From Ferrimicrobium sp. (GTDB taxonomy: Bacteria > Actinomycetota > Acidimicrobiia > Acidimicrobiales > Acidimicrobiaceae), in assembly GCF_027364955.1 (NCBI RefSeq), contig NZ_DAHXOI010000003.1, positions 124,001 to 188,000 on the forward strand: a DNA stretch of 64,000 bases, written 5' to 3'. Below are positions 1-8,197 of the stretch, piece after piece. The notes under the pieces were generated by a model that was not told the DNA's origin, searched no databases, and saw nothing but the letters and a program-made list of their open reading frames with translations. The position numbers and the translations under genes were made by a program. Every line of letters begins with the position of its first letter. Positions within the stretch are counted from its first letter, which is position 1.

Positions 1-1
1 C

Positions 2-548
2 GAAGGTGAGGACCCTGATCTGTTCTACCGGCTCTTTTGCTCGATCACTGATCCCGAGATCGCACCCGCTCATGAGCTGGCCGCACTCTATGCAAAGCGT
101 TGGGAGATCGAATCGGCCTTTGATGAACTAAAGACTCATCAGTTCGAGGCACGAAGGGTACTCCGGTCTCAGTCCCCAGAGCTTGTCTACCAGGAGATCT
201 GGGGGATGTTAGCCCTGCACGTTGGCATCAGAGAGCTCATGTATGACGTCTCTGCATCCTCTAGGGGTGACCCGTTATCGCTCTCGTTTCTTGGATCTCT
301 CCGGACGGCTCGCACCAGCGCGCTCATGAGTCCGGGTTTTTCCCCCAGAGGTCCTCGCTGAAGCCTTCAGGCGTGCGACCTGTCAGATACTTGAGCAGGT
401 ACTACCAAAGCGACGCTTGCGCTCCAATCCCCGTGTCGTTCGAAAGCGTATGAGTCCCTATCCCACCAAGTATCCCAACCACTCCAACTGGCCTCAACCC
501 TCGATGCCCGTCAAGGATCTCATCTATGTCATCGCGGCGGGTCCCTAA
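2..548 (+). pseudogene. IS4-family transposase, C-terminal part, frameshifted
   Basis: The reading frame is open from the window edge and encodes the C-terminal catalytic part of an IS4-type DDE transposase. The diagnostic Y-(2)-R-(3)-E-(6)-K signature is complete in YAKRWEIESAFDELK, so the catalytic Glu is present. This frame stops at 359-361. The family-like C-terminus (LPKRRLRSNPRVVRKRMS to the end, TAA at 546-548) continues in the +1 frame. The shift falls at a T5C5 run around 336-346, typical of indel decay or of a sequencing error. The 5' half lies outside the window. The element ends just before the glycosyltransferase operon, and I could not define its terminal inverted repeat. Confidence 0.8.
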
Positions 549-609
549 GTTAACGGTATTGGGCTAAAGGCGCGCACGCTCCTGGTGGCGTGCCAGCTCT
601 TGGCACACG

Positions 610-1743
610 CTAGGCGAGGAAGGCAAGGTAGCGGTCGATGATCGGCTCCCAGCCCAGGTGCGTGGTGGCATAGTGTTTTCCATGTTGGCCGAGCGTCTGT
701 GCGAGGGTTCTATCGGTCGCAATGAGCTCGATAGCGCTGAGCAGTTCAGGCGCCGTGCGAAATGCAATCCCGCCACCTGAGTGTTCGATCTGCTCCAGGA
801 GAACCGGGTTATGGCCGTTGACGATGAGGGGGATGCCTGCCCCCATCGCCTCGATGGCGACGAGGGAGAAGGACTCATAGCGTGAGGCGATGACGACGGC
901 GGATGCGTTGGCCAGCAAGGCGTCACGGTGGGCCTTCGAGACGACGCCGAGCGCCTCGACGTTGGGTGTAGGCTGCAAGGGGTCAACGAGGGGGCCGGCC
1001 ATGATGAGTCGCAACGTGGGCTGTGTCTGGCGATAGAGCTCAGTGAGTAGCCGGCTGCCTTTGTCGGCCTGTACACGCCCAAGTGCGAGAAGATAGGGCG
1101 TTGCGGGTAACGATAGGGAGGGGCCGGTGTCGGGGGTTGGTTCATCGAGTCCTAGGGGCAGCACGAGCTGGCGAGAGGCGCCAATCAAAAAGAGTCGATT
1201 GAGGAGATCCTGTTCGGAGCGTGTTTGGAAGACAATCCGACGTGCGCGGGGCACGAGTTCGGAATAGATTGAACTCGAGAGGATCGGCTCTGGGTGCGCG
1301 GCAGGGTGGAGCACGGATCGGGCGGGTTTCCAACGCAGAGCTTGGAGGTTCGGCCAGTAAAGGAGGGGATAGCTGATCACCCGATCAGGGTCGAGCCGAT
1401 CGAGGAGTGCTTCGAACCCATCGAGGAGCGGGCCTTGGTCCTCCAAGAACTGGTTAGCGCTGACGGCGTGCGGGTGTCGTCCGGTGGCGAGTGCGTTGGC
1501 GTAGATGGTGGAGAAGTTTGCGAGGCGAGGCTGGCATGGCCGAAGACGGTGGACAATCACCCCGTCCTCGACGACCGTTTCGGCCCGCAGTGTATCGTCC
1601 CACACTAAGGTCGTCGCGGTCGAGGTGATCACCTCCACGCGGTGGCCACGGCCAGCGATGCGGGTCGCGTAGGAGCGCACCGCCATCTCGGCGCCGCCGA
1701 CGATGTCGCGGCCATAGCGTGGGGTGACAAAGACGAGATGCAT
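610..1743 (-). CDS. GT4-family glycosyltransferase
   Basis: A 377-residue protein with the two-Rossmann GT-B layout. The N-terminus (MHLVFVTPRYGRDIVGGAE) has the Gly-rich acceptor-side loop. The C-terminal half has the LALGRVQADKG strand and the EX7E signature (ESFSLVAIE) that binds the NDP-sugar in GT4 retaining enzymes. It probably adds a hexose to a cell-surface glycan at the cytoplasmic face of the membrane; donor and acceptor cannot be read from sequence. Its ATG overlaps the stop of the upstream gene by one base (TGATG), so it is the last gene of a translationally coupled operon. A small hairpin (590-606) lies just beyond the stop. Confidence 0.88.
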   Translation of the reverse strand: MHLVFVTPRYGRDIVGGAEMAVRSYATRIAGRGHRVEVITSTATTLVWDDTLRAETVVEDGVIVHRLRPCQPRLANFSTIYANALATGRHPHAVSANQFLEDQGPLLDGFEALLDRLDPDRVISYPLLYWPNLQALRWKPARSVLHPAAHPEPILSSSIYSELVPRARRIVFQTRSEQDLLNRLFLIGASRQLVLPLGLDEPTPDTGPSLSLPATPYLLALGRVQADKGSRLLTELYRQTQPTLRLIMAGPLVDPLQPTPNVEALGVVSKAHRDALLANASAVVIASRYESFSLVAIEAMGAGIPLIVNGHNPVLLEQIEHSGGGIAFRTAPELLSAIELIATDRTLAQTLGQHGKHYATTHLGWEPIIDRYLAFLA

Positions 1744-2828
1744 CAGGCCACCTCGATGCCGGTGAGTTCGCGGAGTGCCGCCGTCATCCGGCCCCAGACA
1801 GCGTCGTTGTCGAAGCGTTTGACTCGCCGAGCGCCACGATCGAGAAGCTCACGACGCAAGGGTTCCTCGCCAGCGAGTTTGGCAGCTGTCGCCGTTGCGA
1901 GCGGATCATGGGGAGGCACGATGAAACCGGCATCGCCAACGGTCTCTGGAACGGCTGATGAGTCGACGGCGACCACGGGCAGGCCGAGTGACATCGCCTC
2001 CAGAAGGGGTGCACCAAAACCCTCGTGGAGTGAGGCGGAGACGAAGATGCGAGCGGCGCGGTAGTGATCCCCGAGGGAGCGGGCGCGCAGGCCACCGGTG
2101 AGGAAGTGCACCCGATGACTGATACGAAGGTCGATGGCTCGCTGCCGAAGACCGAGGAGGTAGTCCGGGTGAAAAGGACGCCCAACGAGTGTGAGGGAAC
2201 TATCTTCCCCGGTGAGTTCTCGATAGAGGGCAAAGGAGCTGAGCAGGTCCTCCTGGGCCTTGTTGGGCACTAACCGCCCGACAAAGAGCCAGTCCTCTGG
2301 GGAGTCCCGGTGTTCCCAACTGCGAAGGAGCCGGCCGAGGCGCTCAGTTGGCTCCTCATTTTTGAGGTCATCGTAATGGGCGAAGAGACCAACGGTGGCG
2401 ACCGCCTCTGTTCCGTAGTGTCTGAGCTCCGTGGCGTTAAAGGCGGACACCGAGAGACAGCCCATCGCCTGATGGACGAGGCGCTCTAGCTGCTGTCGTG
2501 CACGCCGCTGTGCGATGGCGGTGTCAGGGTCCCATGCGGTGAAGTACTGCTCGGGCGTGATGTTGTGATAGTAGAGCAGGGTTTGCCCCTGAGCAAGGAG
2601 CGAGGGGGCGAGCGCGGAGAAGTTTGCGTAGTGATAGATCAACACATCCCCTGATCGCAGGTGCATCTCCTTGACCGGAGTCGCATGATCGAGATCGGAT
2701 CGCCGCACATCCTCCACATAGATGTGGCTGTTGGGATCCGTGAGGAGGAGCCGACGCTGCAGTTCGCGGGCGCAGTTGCCAACGGCGTCATGCGGGAGCA
2801 GCACCGGGACGAACTGATGGATGGTCAT
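1743..2828 (-). CDS. GT4-family glycosyltransferase
   Basis: A 361-residue GT-B glycosyltransferase of the GT4 family. The second domain carries DWLFVGRLVPNKAQEDLL and the EX7E box (EGFGAPLLE), followed by an SLGLPVVAVD strand typical of nucleotide-sugar binding. It resembles the next upstream gene more than the downstream one, notably in the NYHNITPEQ-type segment, which suggests that these two arose by duplication. Its start ATG overlaps the TGA of the upstream gene (ATGA, 2825-2828) and its stop overlaps the next start. Likely role: sequential sugar transfer in synthesis of a surface polysaccharide. Confidence 0.88.
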   Translation of the reverse strand: MTIHQFVPVLLPHDAVGNCARELQRRLLLTDPNSHIYVEDVRRSDLDHATPVKEMHLRSGDVLIYHYANFSALAPSLLAQGQTLLYYHNITPEQYFTAWDPDTAIAQRRARQQLERLVHQAMGCLSVSAFNATELRHYGTEAVATVGLFAHYDDLKNEEPTERLGRLLRSWEHRDSPEDWLFVGRLVPNKAQEDLLSSFALYRELTGEDSSLTLVGRPFHPDYLLGLRQRAIDLRISHRVHFLTGGLRARSLGDHYRAARIFVSASLHEGFGAPLLEAMSLGLPVVAVDSSAVPETVGDAGFIVPPHDPLATATAAKLAGEEPLRRELLDRGARRVKRFDNDAVWGRMTAALRELTGIEVA

Positions 2829-3883
2829 GGAGCACCTACCAGTTGCTCGATGAGGCGTTGGTACTGGATTCGCAGCGTGGCCGGGTCAAAGGTGCGTAGC
2901 CTCGACAGCCCGCGCTCGATGAGCTGGTCACGGAGCCCGATGTCGTGGGCAAGGGTGTGCGCCGCGACCGCGTAGGAGAGAGGGTCCTCCTTGGAGAGGA
3001 GCCAGCCGGCGGAGGAGAGCGTCTCGGACACGGCAGAGGTCGCGAGGGCGAGTACTGGGATCTGGTGGGCAAAGGCCTCGATAAAGGGGAAGCCAAAGCC
3101 CTCGTGGAGCGAGGCGCTGGTAAAGAGGCTGGCTTGGCGGTACTCGGACGCTAGCGCTGCTGGGCTCAGTCCCGAGAGAAGTCGAACGGAGTGCTCGAGG
3201 TGGTGGCGCGCGATCTTTGCTTTCATGGCCTCGAGATAGGTCGCTGAGGCGGTTGATCCGACCAGGGTGAGTGTCGCCTCCTGCTCAAAGAGTTGACGAT
3301 AGAGGGCAAAGGCCTCGATCAGGAAGAGTTGATGCTTGTTGGGGAAGATGCGCCCGACAAAGAGCCAGTTGGATGGAGTCCGGACGGGTTCATGCGCCAT
3401 CGCTTGGCGGTGTTGGGGGAGCGCCAGCAGCGGAGGCGCCACCAAGGGATGAAGAAAGCCGAGTTCGAAAAGATCAACCGCGTTGTAATGAGAGACCGTG
3501 AAGGCCCGTTGGGTCGTTTGGGCGAGGCCACCGATCTCGCGGCGCGCCTGCCAGAGTACGCGCGCAATCTCGGGTTCGAAGGGTTTGGCCAATGCGTGGG
3601 GGGTGACATTGTGATAGTTCACGAGGACTCTTGGTCGATCGCGGAGCCAATCAGCGATGCGGGAGTTCGTGCTGGCCTGGTAGAGGTACCAGACTCCCTT
3701 TGGTGGTCGATGGCGTAACTCAGCAAAAGGTGAGGCGTAGGCAGCGAGGGATTCGTCACACTCGTCGGCGTAGATGGCCGTCTCATACCCGAAGTCGCGT
3801 AGCAACGCATCGAGCTGGCGCGTATGGGTCCCGATCGCATCGTAGTTCGCAAAGGAGGGGATGAGTTGAAAGACGGCGCTCAC
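2825..3883 (-). CDS. GT4-family glycosyltransferase (GTG start)
   Basis: A 352-residue GT4 enzyme beginning VSAVFQLIPSFANYDAIG. I place the start at GTG 3883 because it forms a GTGA overlap with the stop of the upstream gene. The frame stays open for 83 more codons upstream, but that stretch has no family similarity and lies inside the neighbouring gene. The GT-B C-domain has NWLFVGRIFPNKHQ and the EX7E box EGFGFPFIE. Gene order and four-base overlaps mark it as part of the same translationally coupled polysaccharide operon. The substrate is unknown. Confidence 0.87.
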   Translation of the reverse strand: MSAVFQLIPSFANYDAIGTHTRQLDALLRDFGYETAIYADECDESLAAYASPFAELRHRPPKGVWYLYQASTNSRIADWLRDRPRVLVNYHNVTPHALAKPFEPEIARVLWQARREIGGLAQTTQRAFTVSHYNAVDLFELGFLHPLVAPPLLALPQHRQAMAHEPVRTPSNWLFVGRIFPNKHQLFLIEAFALYRQLFEQEATLTLVGSTASATYLEAMKAKIARHHLEHSVRLLSGLSPAALASEYRQASLFTSASLHEGFGFPFIEAFAHQIPVLALATSAVSETLSSAGWLLSKEDPLSYAVAAHTLAHDIGLRDQLIERGLSRLRTFDPATLRIQYQRLIEQLVGAP

Positions 3884-4812
3884 CGATCGAGCCTCGTGAC
3901 GAGGGTGTCGACGTCGATCGTCTGCGTGGTTGCGCGAAAGCCAGCCTCGTGAGCGAGGACAGCCCAGGCCGGTGTCGTAATCGGTCCTCCTCGAAGGGCC
4001 GCCATCGCGTTGAGTTCTCGCGAGCTGGCAAGGATCGTGGGTTCGTGGTGGATGAGGAGCCCAGGTGCTCCGGGGGCGAGTACCCGTTCTATCTCGGCGA
4101 GTACGGCACGCTTGAACCAGATGGGTGAGCATTCGAGTTCAACGCCGCGCAGGACAACCCCACCAAGCGAATCCTTGCCGCAGTGTTCGAGGTGCCAGAG
4201 CAGAGAGCTGTTTCTCACATCGAGCCCCTCGGCCGCTGCTCGATCAGCGAGTACCGGGTCCTCAATCTGGCCGTAGGCGAGGTCCGGAGTTTTGCTCGTG
4301 AGCGTTGCGAGCAGCAGATCCTCGTCGGCAGCGGCCACCAGGATTGGTCGCTCGAACGAGCACTGCGCTAGTTGGTCGAGGACCGTCTCTTGGGTGAGGA
4401 AATTCGCTGGGAACTGACCGAAGCTGTGGCCCAGCGAGAGGTGGGGGGCGATCCGGTCCAGACGCTCCTCCTGTTCTGAGAGGCGAAGCTCAAGGGCGTT
4501 CAAGAGCCCTACCGTCTCGAAAGTGAAGTTGTTGATCTGTTGCGTGAGGTAGGTGAGGTACCAACCGATACCCGCCTTAATGGTCCGCTTGAGATAGGTC
4601 ACGCCAGGTTTTTGCGAACTCGTCGGTACGGCGGTGTCGATGTAGGAGGTCGCCTCAAGGTTGAAGAGACGATCCTTGATCGAGTCAAAGCGCAGTCGAG
4701 GCTTGAGTTCGTTCATGACTTCACCCATTCTGGCCTCCAGCGATGGAGGGATGACGCCGCTACGGCGCAGCTTGACCATCTCGCGCTCAAGGCGCTCTCT
4801 CAGATCCTCCAC
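3880..4812 (-). CDS. Methyltransferase-like protein of glycan operon, degenerate SAM site
   Basis: A 310-residue protein that opens the glycosyltransferase operon. Residues 1-140 are helical and charged with coiled-coil character. The C-terminal 170 residues follow the outline of a class I methyltransferase: a strand where motif I should be, then a Leu-rich helix, an 'SLGGVVLRG' strand and 'IERVLAPGAPGLLIHHEP' resembling the motif IV-VI region. The Gly-rich motif I (DxGxGxG) is absent; the equivalent segment reads ILVAAADEDLLLA. Related coiled-coil methyltransferases often accompany GT4 genes in polysaccharide loci, where they cap or regulate chains. Here the protein may be catalytically dead and serve as a scaffold. 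The fold assignment is by pattern only. Confidence 0.6.
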   Translation of the reverse strand: MEDLRERLEREMVKLRRSGVIPPSLEARMGEVMNELKPRLRFDSIKDRLFNLEATSYIDTAVPTSSQKPGVTYLKRTIKAGIGWYLTYLTQQINNFTFETVGLLNALELRLSEQEERLDRIAPHLSLGHSFGQFPANFLTQETVLDQLAQCSFERPILVAAADEDLLLATLTSKTPDLAYGQIEDPVLADRAAAEGLDVRNSSLLWHLEHCGKDSLGGVVLRGVELECSPIWFKRAVLAEIERVLAPGAPGLLIHHEPTILASSRELNAMAALRGGPITTPAWAVLAHEAGFRATTQTIDVDTLVTRLDR

Positions 4813-5072
4813 GTGTGACCTCCCGTTATCCTTGTTCGGTCGATCTTAGTTGCGCTAGCCTCAACCCGCTAAGGGCGTGAACTGAGCACTTCTGATTTGT
4901 GGGAGTGATCTCACCCTTAGTAATGTGTAGCCCACGTTCGCTGCTATGGTGGAGAGGTTGACGAATTGTTGGCTGGCCTCGCGAATAGGTGCGAGTCGGC
5001 AGAGTCAAGTTGGGGTCTGGGTGTTCCGATGACTGAAGGCATGAGAACAGTAGCTGCGTTGAGCAGATCGCC

Positions 5073-8000
5073 GTGGTGCGACTGATGCGGCGTGGGCTCC
5101 ATTCGAAGCGATCAGCGTTTGTGCTGCCATCAGGACGAACGAGTGCGATGCTTGCCGCTGGGGCACTGGTCGGTATCGTGCCGGCGGCGGTGCTCTTCCC
5201 GGCGACGAGTTATGCCAGCAGCGCGAGTCTGACCTTTACTGGCTATGGGGTTGGATCAGGTAATGGGGCGAGTCAATTTGGTGAAGCCGGTTATGCCAGC
5301 CAAGGTCATCTCACCTACCAGGAGATCCTTGCGCATTTTTATGGCGGTGCTACGCTGGCCAGTACCTATGACCGACTCCTCACCGTTTGGCTCACCCAGG
5401 GGACGGGACAGCCGGCAACGGTGGTAGATGCCGAGGGTCTTGTCGTCAATAACATTACGGTGGCTGCAAATACCCCGGTACAGGTAACCGATACCGGTGG
5501 TACGATCTCGGTCAGTCAAGGGGTGGGGTCGAGTGGCTGTTCGACCCCGACCTCATGGACACCACTGACCTCCACGACCGGATCGTTGACGATAAGCCCA
5601 GTCAACCTGGAGCCATTAGGTTCGATGGTCAATGAGACCCAGAGCCAAGCGCTCGGGTGGTGCCAGCCTGGCGGCACTGTTGAGTACGTGCGAGGTACGC
5701 TCGGAGTGACTGAGAACGGGCAAGGACAGCAGGTCTTGACGAACACCCTTGGCCTCGAATCCTATGTCCGAGGAGTCATCGGGAACGAGATGCCGGTGGT
5801 GTGGGGGACACTTGGCAGTGCTGGTCCCCAGGGCCAGGCCTGGGGTTTCCAGGCGCTCGAGGCACAGGCGGTGGAGGCACGGACCTATGCGCTTGCCGTA
5901 GGCAACTCCTATAGTTTTGCCCAGATCTGTGACTCCGACTACTGCCAGGTCTATGGAGGTTTCAACACCGGGCAGACCAGTCAGGCTCGCGCACTGATCG
6001 ATGCAGCGCAGACAGACACCGCAGGCCAAATCCTTGAGCAGTCCTCTGGTGCCCCTGCTTTTACCCAGTACTCCGCCTCCGACGGGGGCTACACCGCAGG
6101 AGGCGATTTTCCGGCTGTTCCCGATCCTTATGATGCCGGCTGTTACGCCTCGATCTGTGATCCATGGGACCCTTGGAGTCAGACGGTTGGACTCTCCTCG
6201 CTCCAACAGGCCTTCGCGAATGTGGGTACCGTGCAAGGTTTGAATGTCCTGCAACGCACGGGTGAGGGTACTGACGGCGGCCGCGTCGTGTCGATCCAGG
6301 TTGTTGGTTCCAGTGGCTCTTCCACTGTCTCAGGTGCAGAGTTTGCCTCCATGCTCGGTCTGGACTCGGATTGGTTTAGCGTGAGTGGTCCGATTGCGAT
6401 CAACAACGATGGTAATAGTACTGCGCCCGCTCAACCCTCGGGGTCGACCGCCAGCTCTGGCATTATCGTCGCTTCCGCGGACGGTGGCACTGCAGCCGAG
6501 GATGGGGCGACTGACCTCGGCAGTACCTACACCTACGGCATCACCGGTCTCTCGGGTTCGCGTCCCTTGAACGCTCCAGTGGTCGGTGTGGCCGCAACTC
6601 CCGATGGGAAGGGTTACTGGTTGGTCGCAGCCGATGGTGGCGTCTTTGACTTTGGCGATGCACATTTCTATGGCAGTACCTACACCTACGGCATCACCGG
6701 TCTCTCGGGTTCGCGTCCCTTGAACGCTCCTATCGTTGGCATCGCCTCGACGACGAACGGTGATGGCTACTGGTTGGTCGCCGCCGATGGTGGCGTCTTT
6801 GACTTTGGTAATGCAACCTATCAGGGATCGGCCTACTCCAAGGGTTTTACCGGCCTCACCGGTGCTCATCCACTCGCCGCGCCAGTCGTCGGCATCGCCT
6901 CAACCCCGAACGGCAACGGGTACTGGCTCCTCGAGGCCAATGGTACCGTCCTCTCCTTTGGGGATGCGGGCAACTATGGCCAACTGGGCCAGCCAGCCAA
7001 CATCGTCGGCATCGCTTCAACAGCGGATGGTCAAGGGTATTGGCTGCTCGGGGCCAACGGTGCCGTCTATGGTTTTGGGGACGCCTCCTCGTATGGATCG
7101 TTGAATTTGGGTGACCAGGCAGTCAAGGCGGTATCGATCGTCACGGCACCTAACGGTACTGGCTATAGTATCATCCTCTCGAATGGCCAGGTGGTCGGTT
7201 TTGCCGGGGGCCCGAGCGCTCCCGCACTCGGTCCAACGACGACAGGTCATGGGGCGCCAGTGATCTCCGCCGCGATATTGGGTGATCCATCCCCAGGAAC
7301 ACCGCCAGTCATCAACCAGGGCAACACCGCCAGCTCTGGCATTATCGTCGCTTCCGCGGACGGTGGCACTGCAGCCGAGGATGGGGCGACTGACCTCGGC
7401 AGTACCTACACCTACGGCATCACCGGTCTCTCGGGTTCGCGTCCCTTGAACGCTCCAGTGGTCGGTGTGGCCGCAACTCCCGATGGGAAGGGTTACTGGT
7501 TGGTCGCAGCCGATGGTGGCGTCTTTGACTTTGGCGATGCACATTTCTATGGCAGTACCTACACCTACGGCATCACCGGTCTCTCGGGTTCGCGTCCCTT
7601 GAACGCTCCTATCGTTGGCATCGCCTCGACGACGAACGGTGATGGCTACTGGTTGGTCGCCGCCGATGGTGGCGTCTTTGACTTTGGTAATGCAACCTAT
7701 CAGGGATCGGCCTACTCCAAGGGTTTTACCGGCCTCACCGGTGCTCATCCACTCGCCGCGCCAGTCGTCGGCATCGCCTCAACCCCGAACGGCAACGGGT
7801 ACTGGCTCCTCGAGGCCAATGGTACCGTCCTCTCCTTTGGGGCAGCCCATGACTATGGAGATATGAGCCAGACAACGACAGTGCGAGCCAAGTTCGTCGG
7901 TATCGTCGCCTCGCCAACCGGAGGTGGGTACACCTTGTTGACCGCCGATGGGGCGACCTATGGCTTTGGTGATGCACCCTCGGCGGGTTCGGTACAGGCT

Positions 8001-8168
8001 AACCCTTTGGCGGTGGCTATCATTCGTGGCCCTAACGGTACTGGCTATAGTATCATCCTCTCGAATGGCCAGGTGGTCGGTTTTGCCGGAGGCCCGAGCG
8101 CTCCCGCACTCGGTTCAACGACGACAGGTCATGGGGCGCCGATTATCGGTGGTACGGCGGTCAGCTGA
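5073..8168 (+). CDS. Secreted SpoIID/LytB-domain protein with propeller-like repeats
   Basis: A 1031-residue protein. Residues 1-49 form a signal peptide (basic N-terminus, Ala/Val-rich core, cleavage near SYAS). Residues about 50-320 match the SpoIID/LytB amidase-enhancer domain: the GYGVGSGNGASQFGEAGYA box, LESYVRGVIGNEMP, and ALEAQAVEARTYAL, which resemble the peptidoglycan-degrading SpoIID core. The C-terminal two thirds consist of roughly 50-residue repeats with GYWLVAADGGVFDFGDA, a propeller-like repeat common in exported actinobacterial proteins. Two long blocks are identical at the DNA level. The start is uncertain: GTG 5073, GTG 5076 or ATG 5085, none with a strong ribosome binding site. 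Likely role: cell-wall remodelling or surface attachment. Confidence 0.82.
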   Translation: MVRLMRRGLHSKRSAFVLPSGRTSAMLAAGALVGIVPAAVLFPATSYASSASLTFTGYGVGSGNGASQFGEAGYASQGHLTYQEILAHFYGGATLASTYDRLLTVWLTQGTGQPATVVDAEGLVVNNITVAANTPVQVTDTGGTISVSQGVGSSGCSTPTSWTPLTSTTGSLTISPVNLEPLGSMVNETQSQALGWCQPGGTVEYVRGTLGVTENGQGQQVLTNTLGLESYVRGVIGNEMPVVWGTLGSAGPQGQAWGFQALEAQAVEARTYALAVGNSYSFAQICDSDYCQVYGGFNTGQTSQARALIDAAQTDTAGQILEQSSGAPAFTQYSASDGGYTAGGDFPAVPDPYDAGCYASICDPWDPWSQTVGLSSLQQAFANVGTVQGLNVLQRTGEGTDGGRVVSIQVVGSSGSSTVSGAEFASMLGLDSDWFSVSGPIAINNDGNSTAPAQPSGSTASSGIIVASADGGTAAEDGATDLGSTYTYGITGLSGSRPLNAPVVGVAATPDGKGYWLVAADGGVFDFGDAHFYGSTYTYGITGLSGSRPLNAPIVGIASTTNGDGYWLVAADGGVFDFGNATYQGSAYSKGFTGLTGAHPLAAPVVGIASTPNGNGYWLLEANGTVLSFGDAGNYGQLGQPANIVGIASTADGQGYWLLGANGAVYGFGDASSYGSLNLGDQAVKAVSIVTAPNGTGYSIILSNGQVVGFAGGPSAPALGPTTTGHGAPVISAAILGDPSPGTPPVINQGNTASSGIIVASADGGTAAEDGATDLGSTYTYGITGLSGSRPLNAPVVGVAATPDGKGYWLVAADGGVFDFGDAHFYGSTYTYGITGLSGSRPLNAPIVGIASTTNGDGYWLVAADGGVFDFGNATYQGSAYSKGFTGLTGAHPLAAPVVGIASTPNGNGYWLLEANGTVLSFGAAHDYGDMSQTTTVRAKFVGIVASPTGGGYTLLTADGATYGFGDAPSAGSVQANPLAVAIIRGPNGTGYSIILSNGQVVGFAGGPSAPALGSTTTGHGAPIIGGTAVS
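6447..6963 (+). repeat. 517-bp direct repeat, copy 1 (intragenic)
   Basis: This block is base-for-base identical, as read by eye, to 7326-7842 (offset 879 bp, a multiple of three, so the frame is kept). It encodes residues about 459-631 of the SpoIID protein. Inside it, a 59-bp segment starting with ggcagtacctacacctacgg recurs 153 bp later (51 codons), the basic propeller unit. Confidence 0.93.
7149..7258 (+). repeat. 110-bp direct repeat, copy 1
   Basis: Matches 8031-8140 with two substitutions (offset 882 bp). It encodes the last repeat-module segment, NGTGYSIILSNGQVVGFAGG and following. The different offset from the 517-bp block shows that the two modules diverged by indels between the conserved parts. 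Confidence 0.9.
7326..7842 (+). repeat. 517-bp direct repeat, copy 2 (intragenic)
   Basis: Second, identical copy of 6447-6963. The match ends sharply: copy 1 continues GGGGATGCGG and copy 2 GGGGCAGCCC. Perfect identity at synonymous sites indicates recent duplication or ongoing gene conversion. Confidence 0.93.
8031..8140 (+). repeat. 110-bp direct repeat, copy 2
   Basis: Second copy of 7149-7258, two mismatches. It ends the second module of the SpoIID-domain protein about 25 bp before the stop codon. Confidence 0.9.
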
Positions 8169-8197
8169 CCCGAGTGTGTTGCACGTCGATCCCTCTG

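Noticed and set aside
3884-4132. 83-residue N-terminal extension of the glycosyltransferase at 2825-3883
   Set aside because: It overlaps the methyltransferase-like gene and has no glycosyltransferase features, and the GTGA overlap gives a natural start.
6447-7842. CRISPR-like spaced repeats
   Set aside because: The repeats are in frame, coding, 51 codons long and part of a protein propeller; there are no short repeats with unique spacers and no cas genes.
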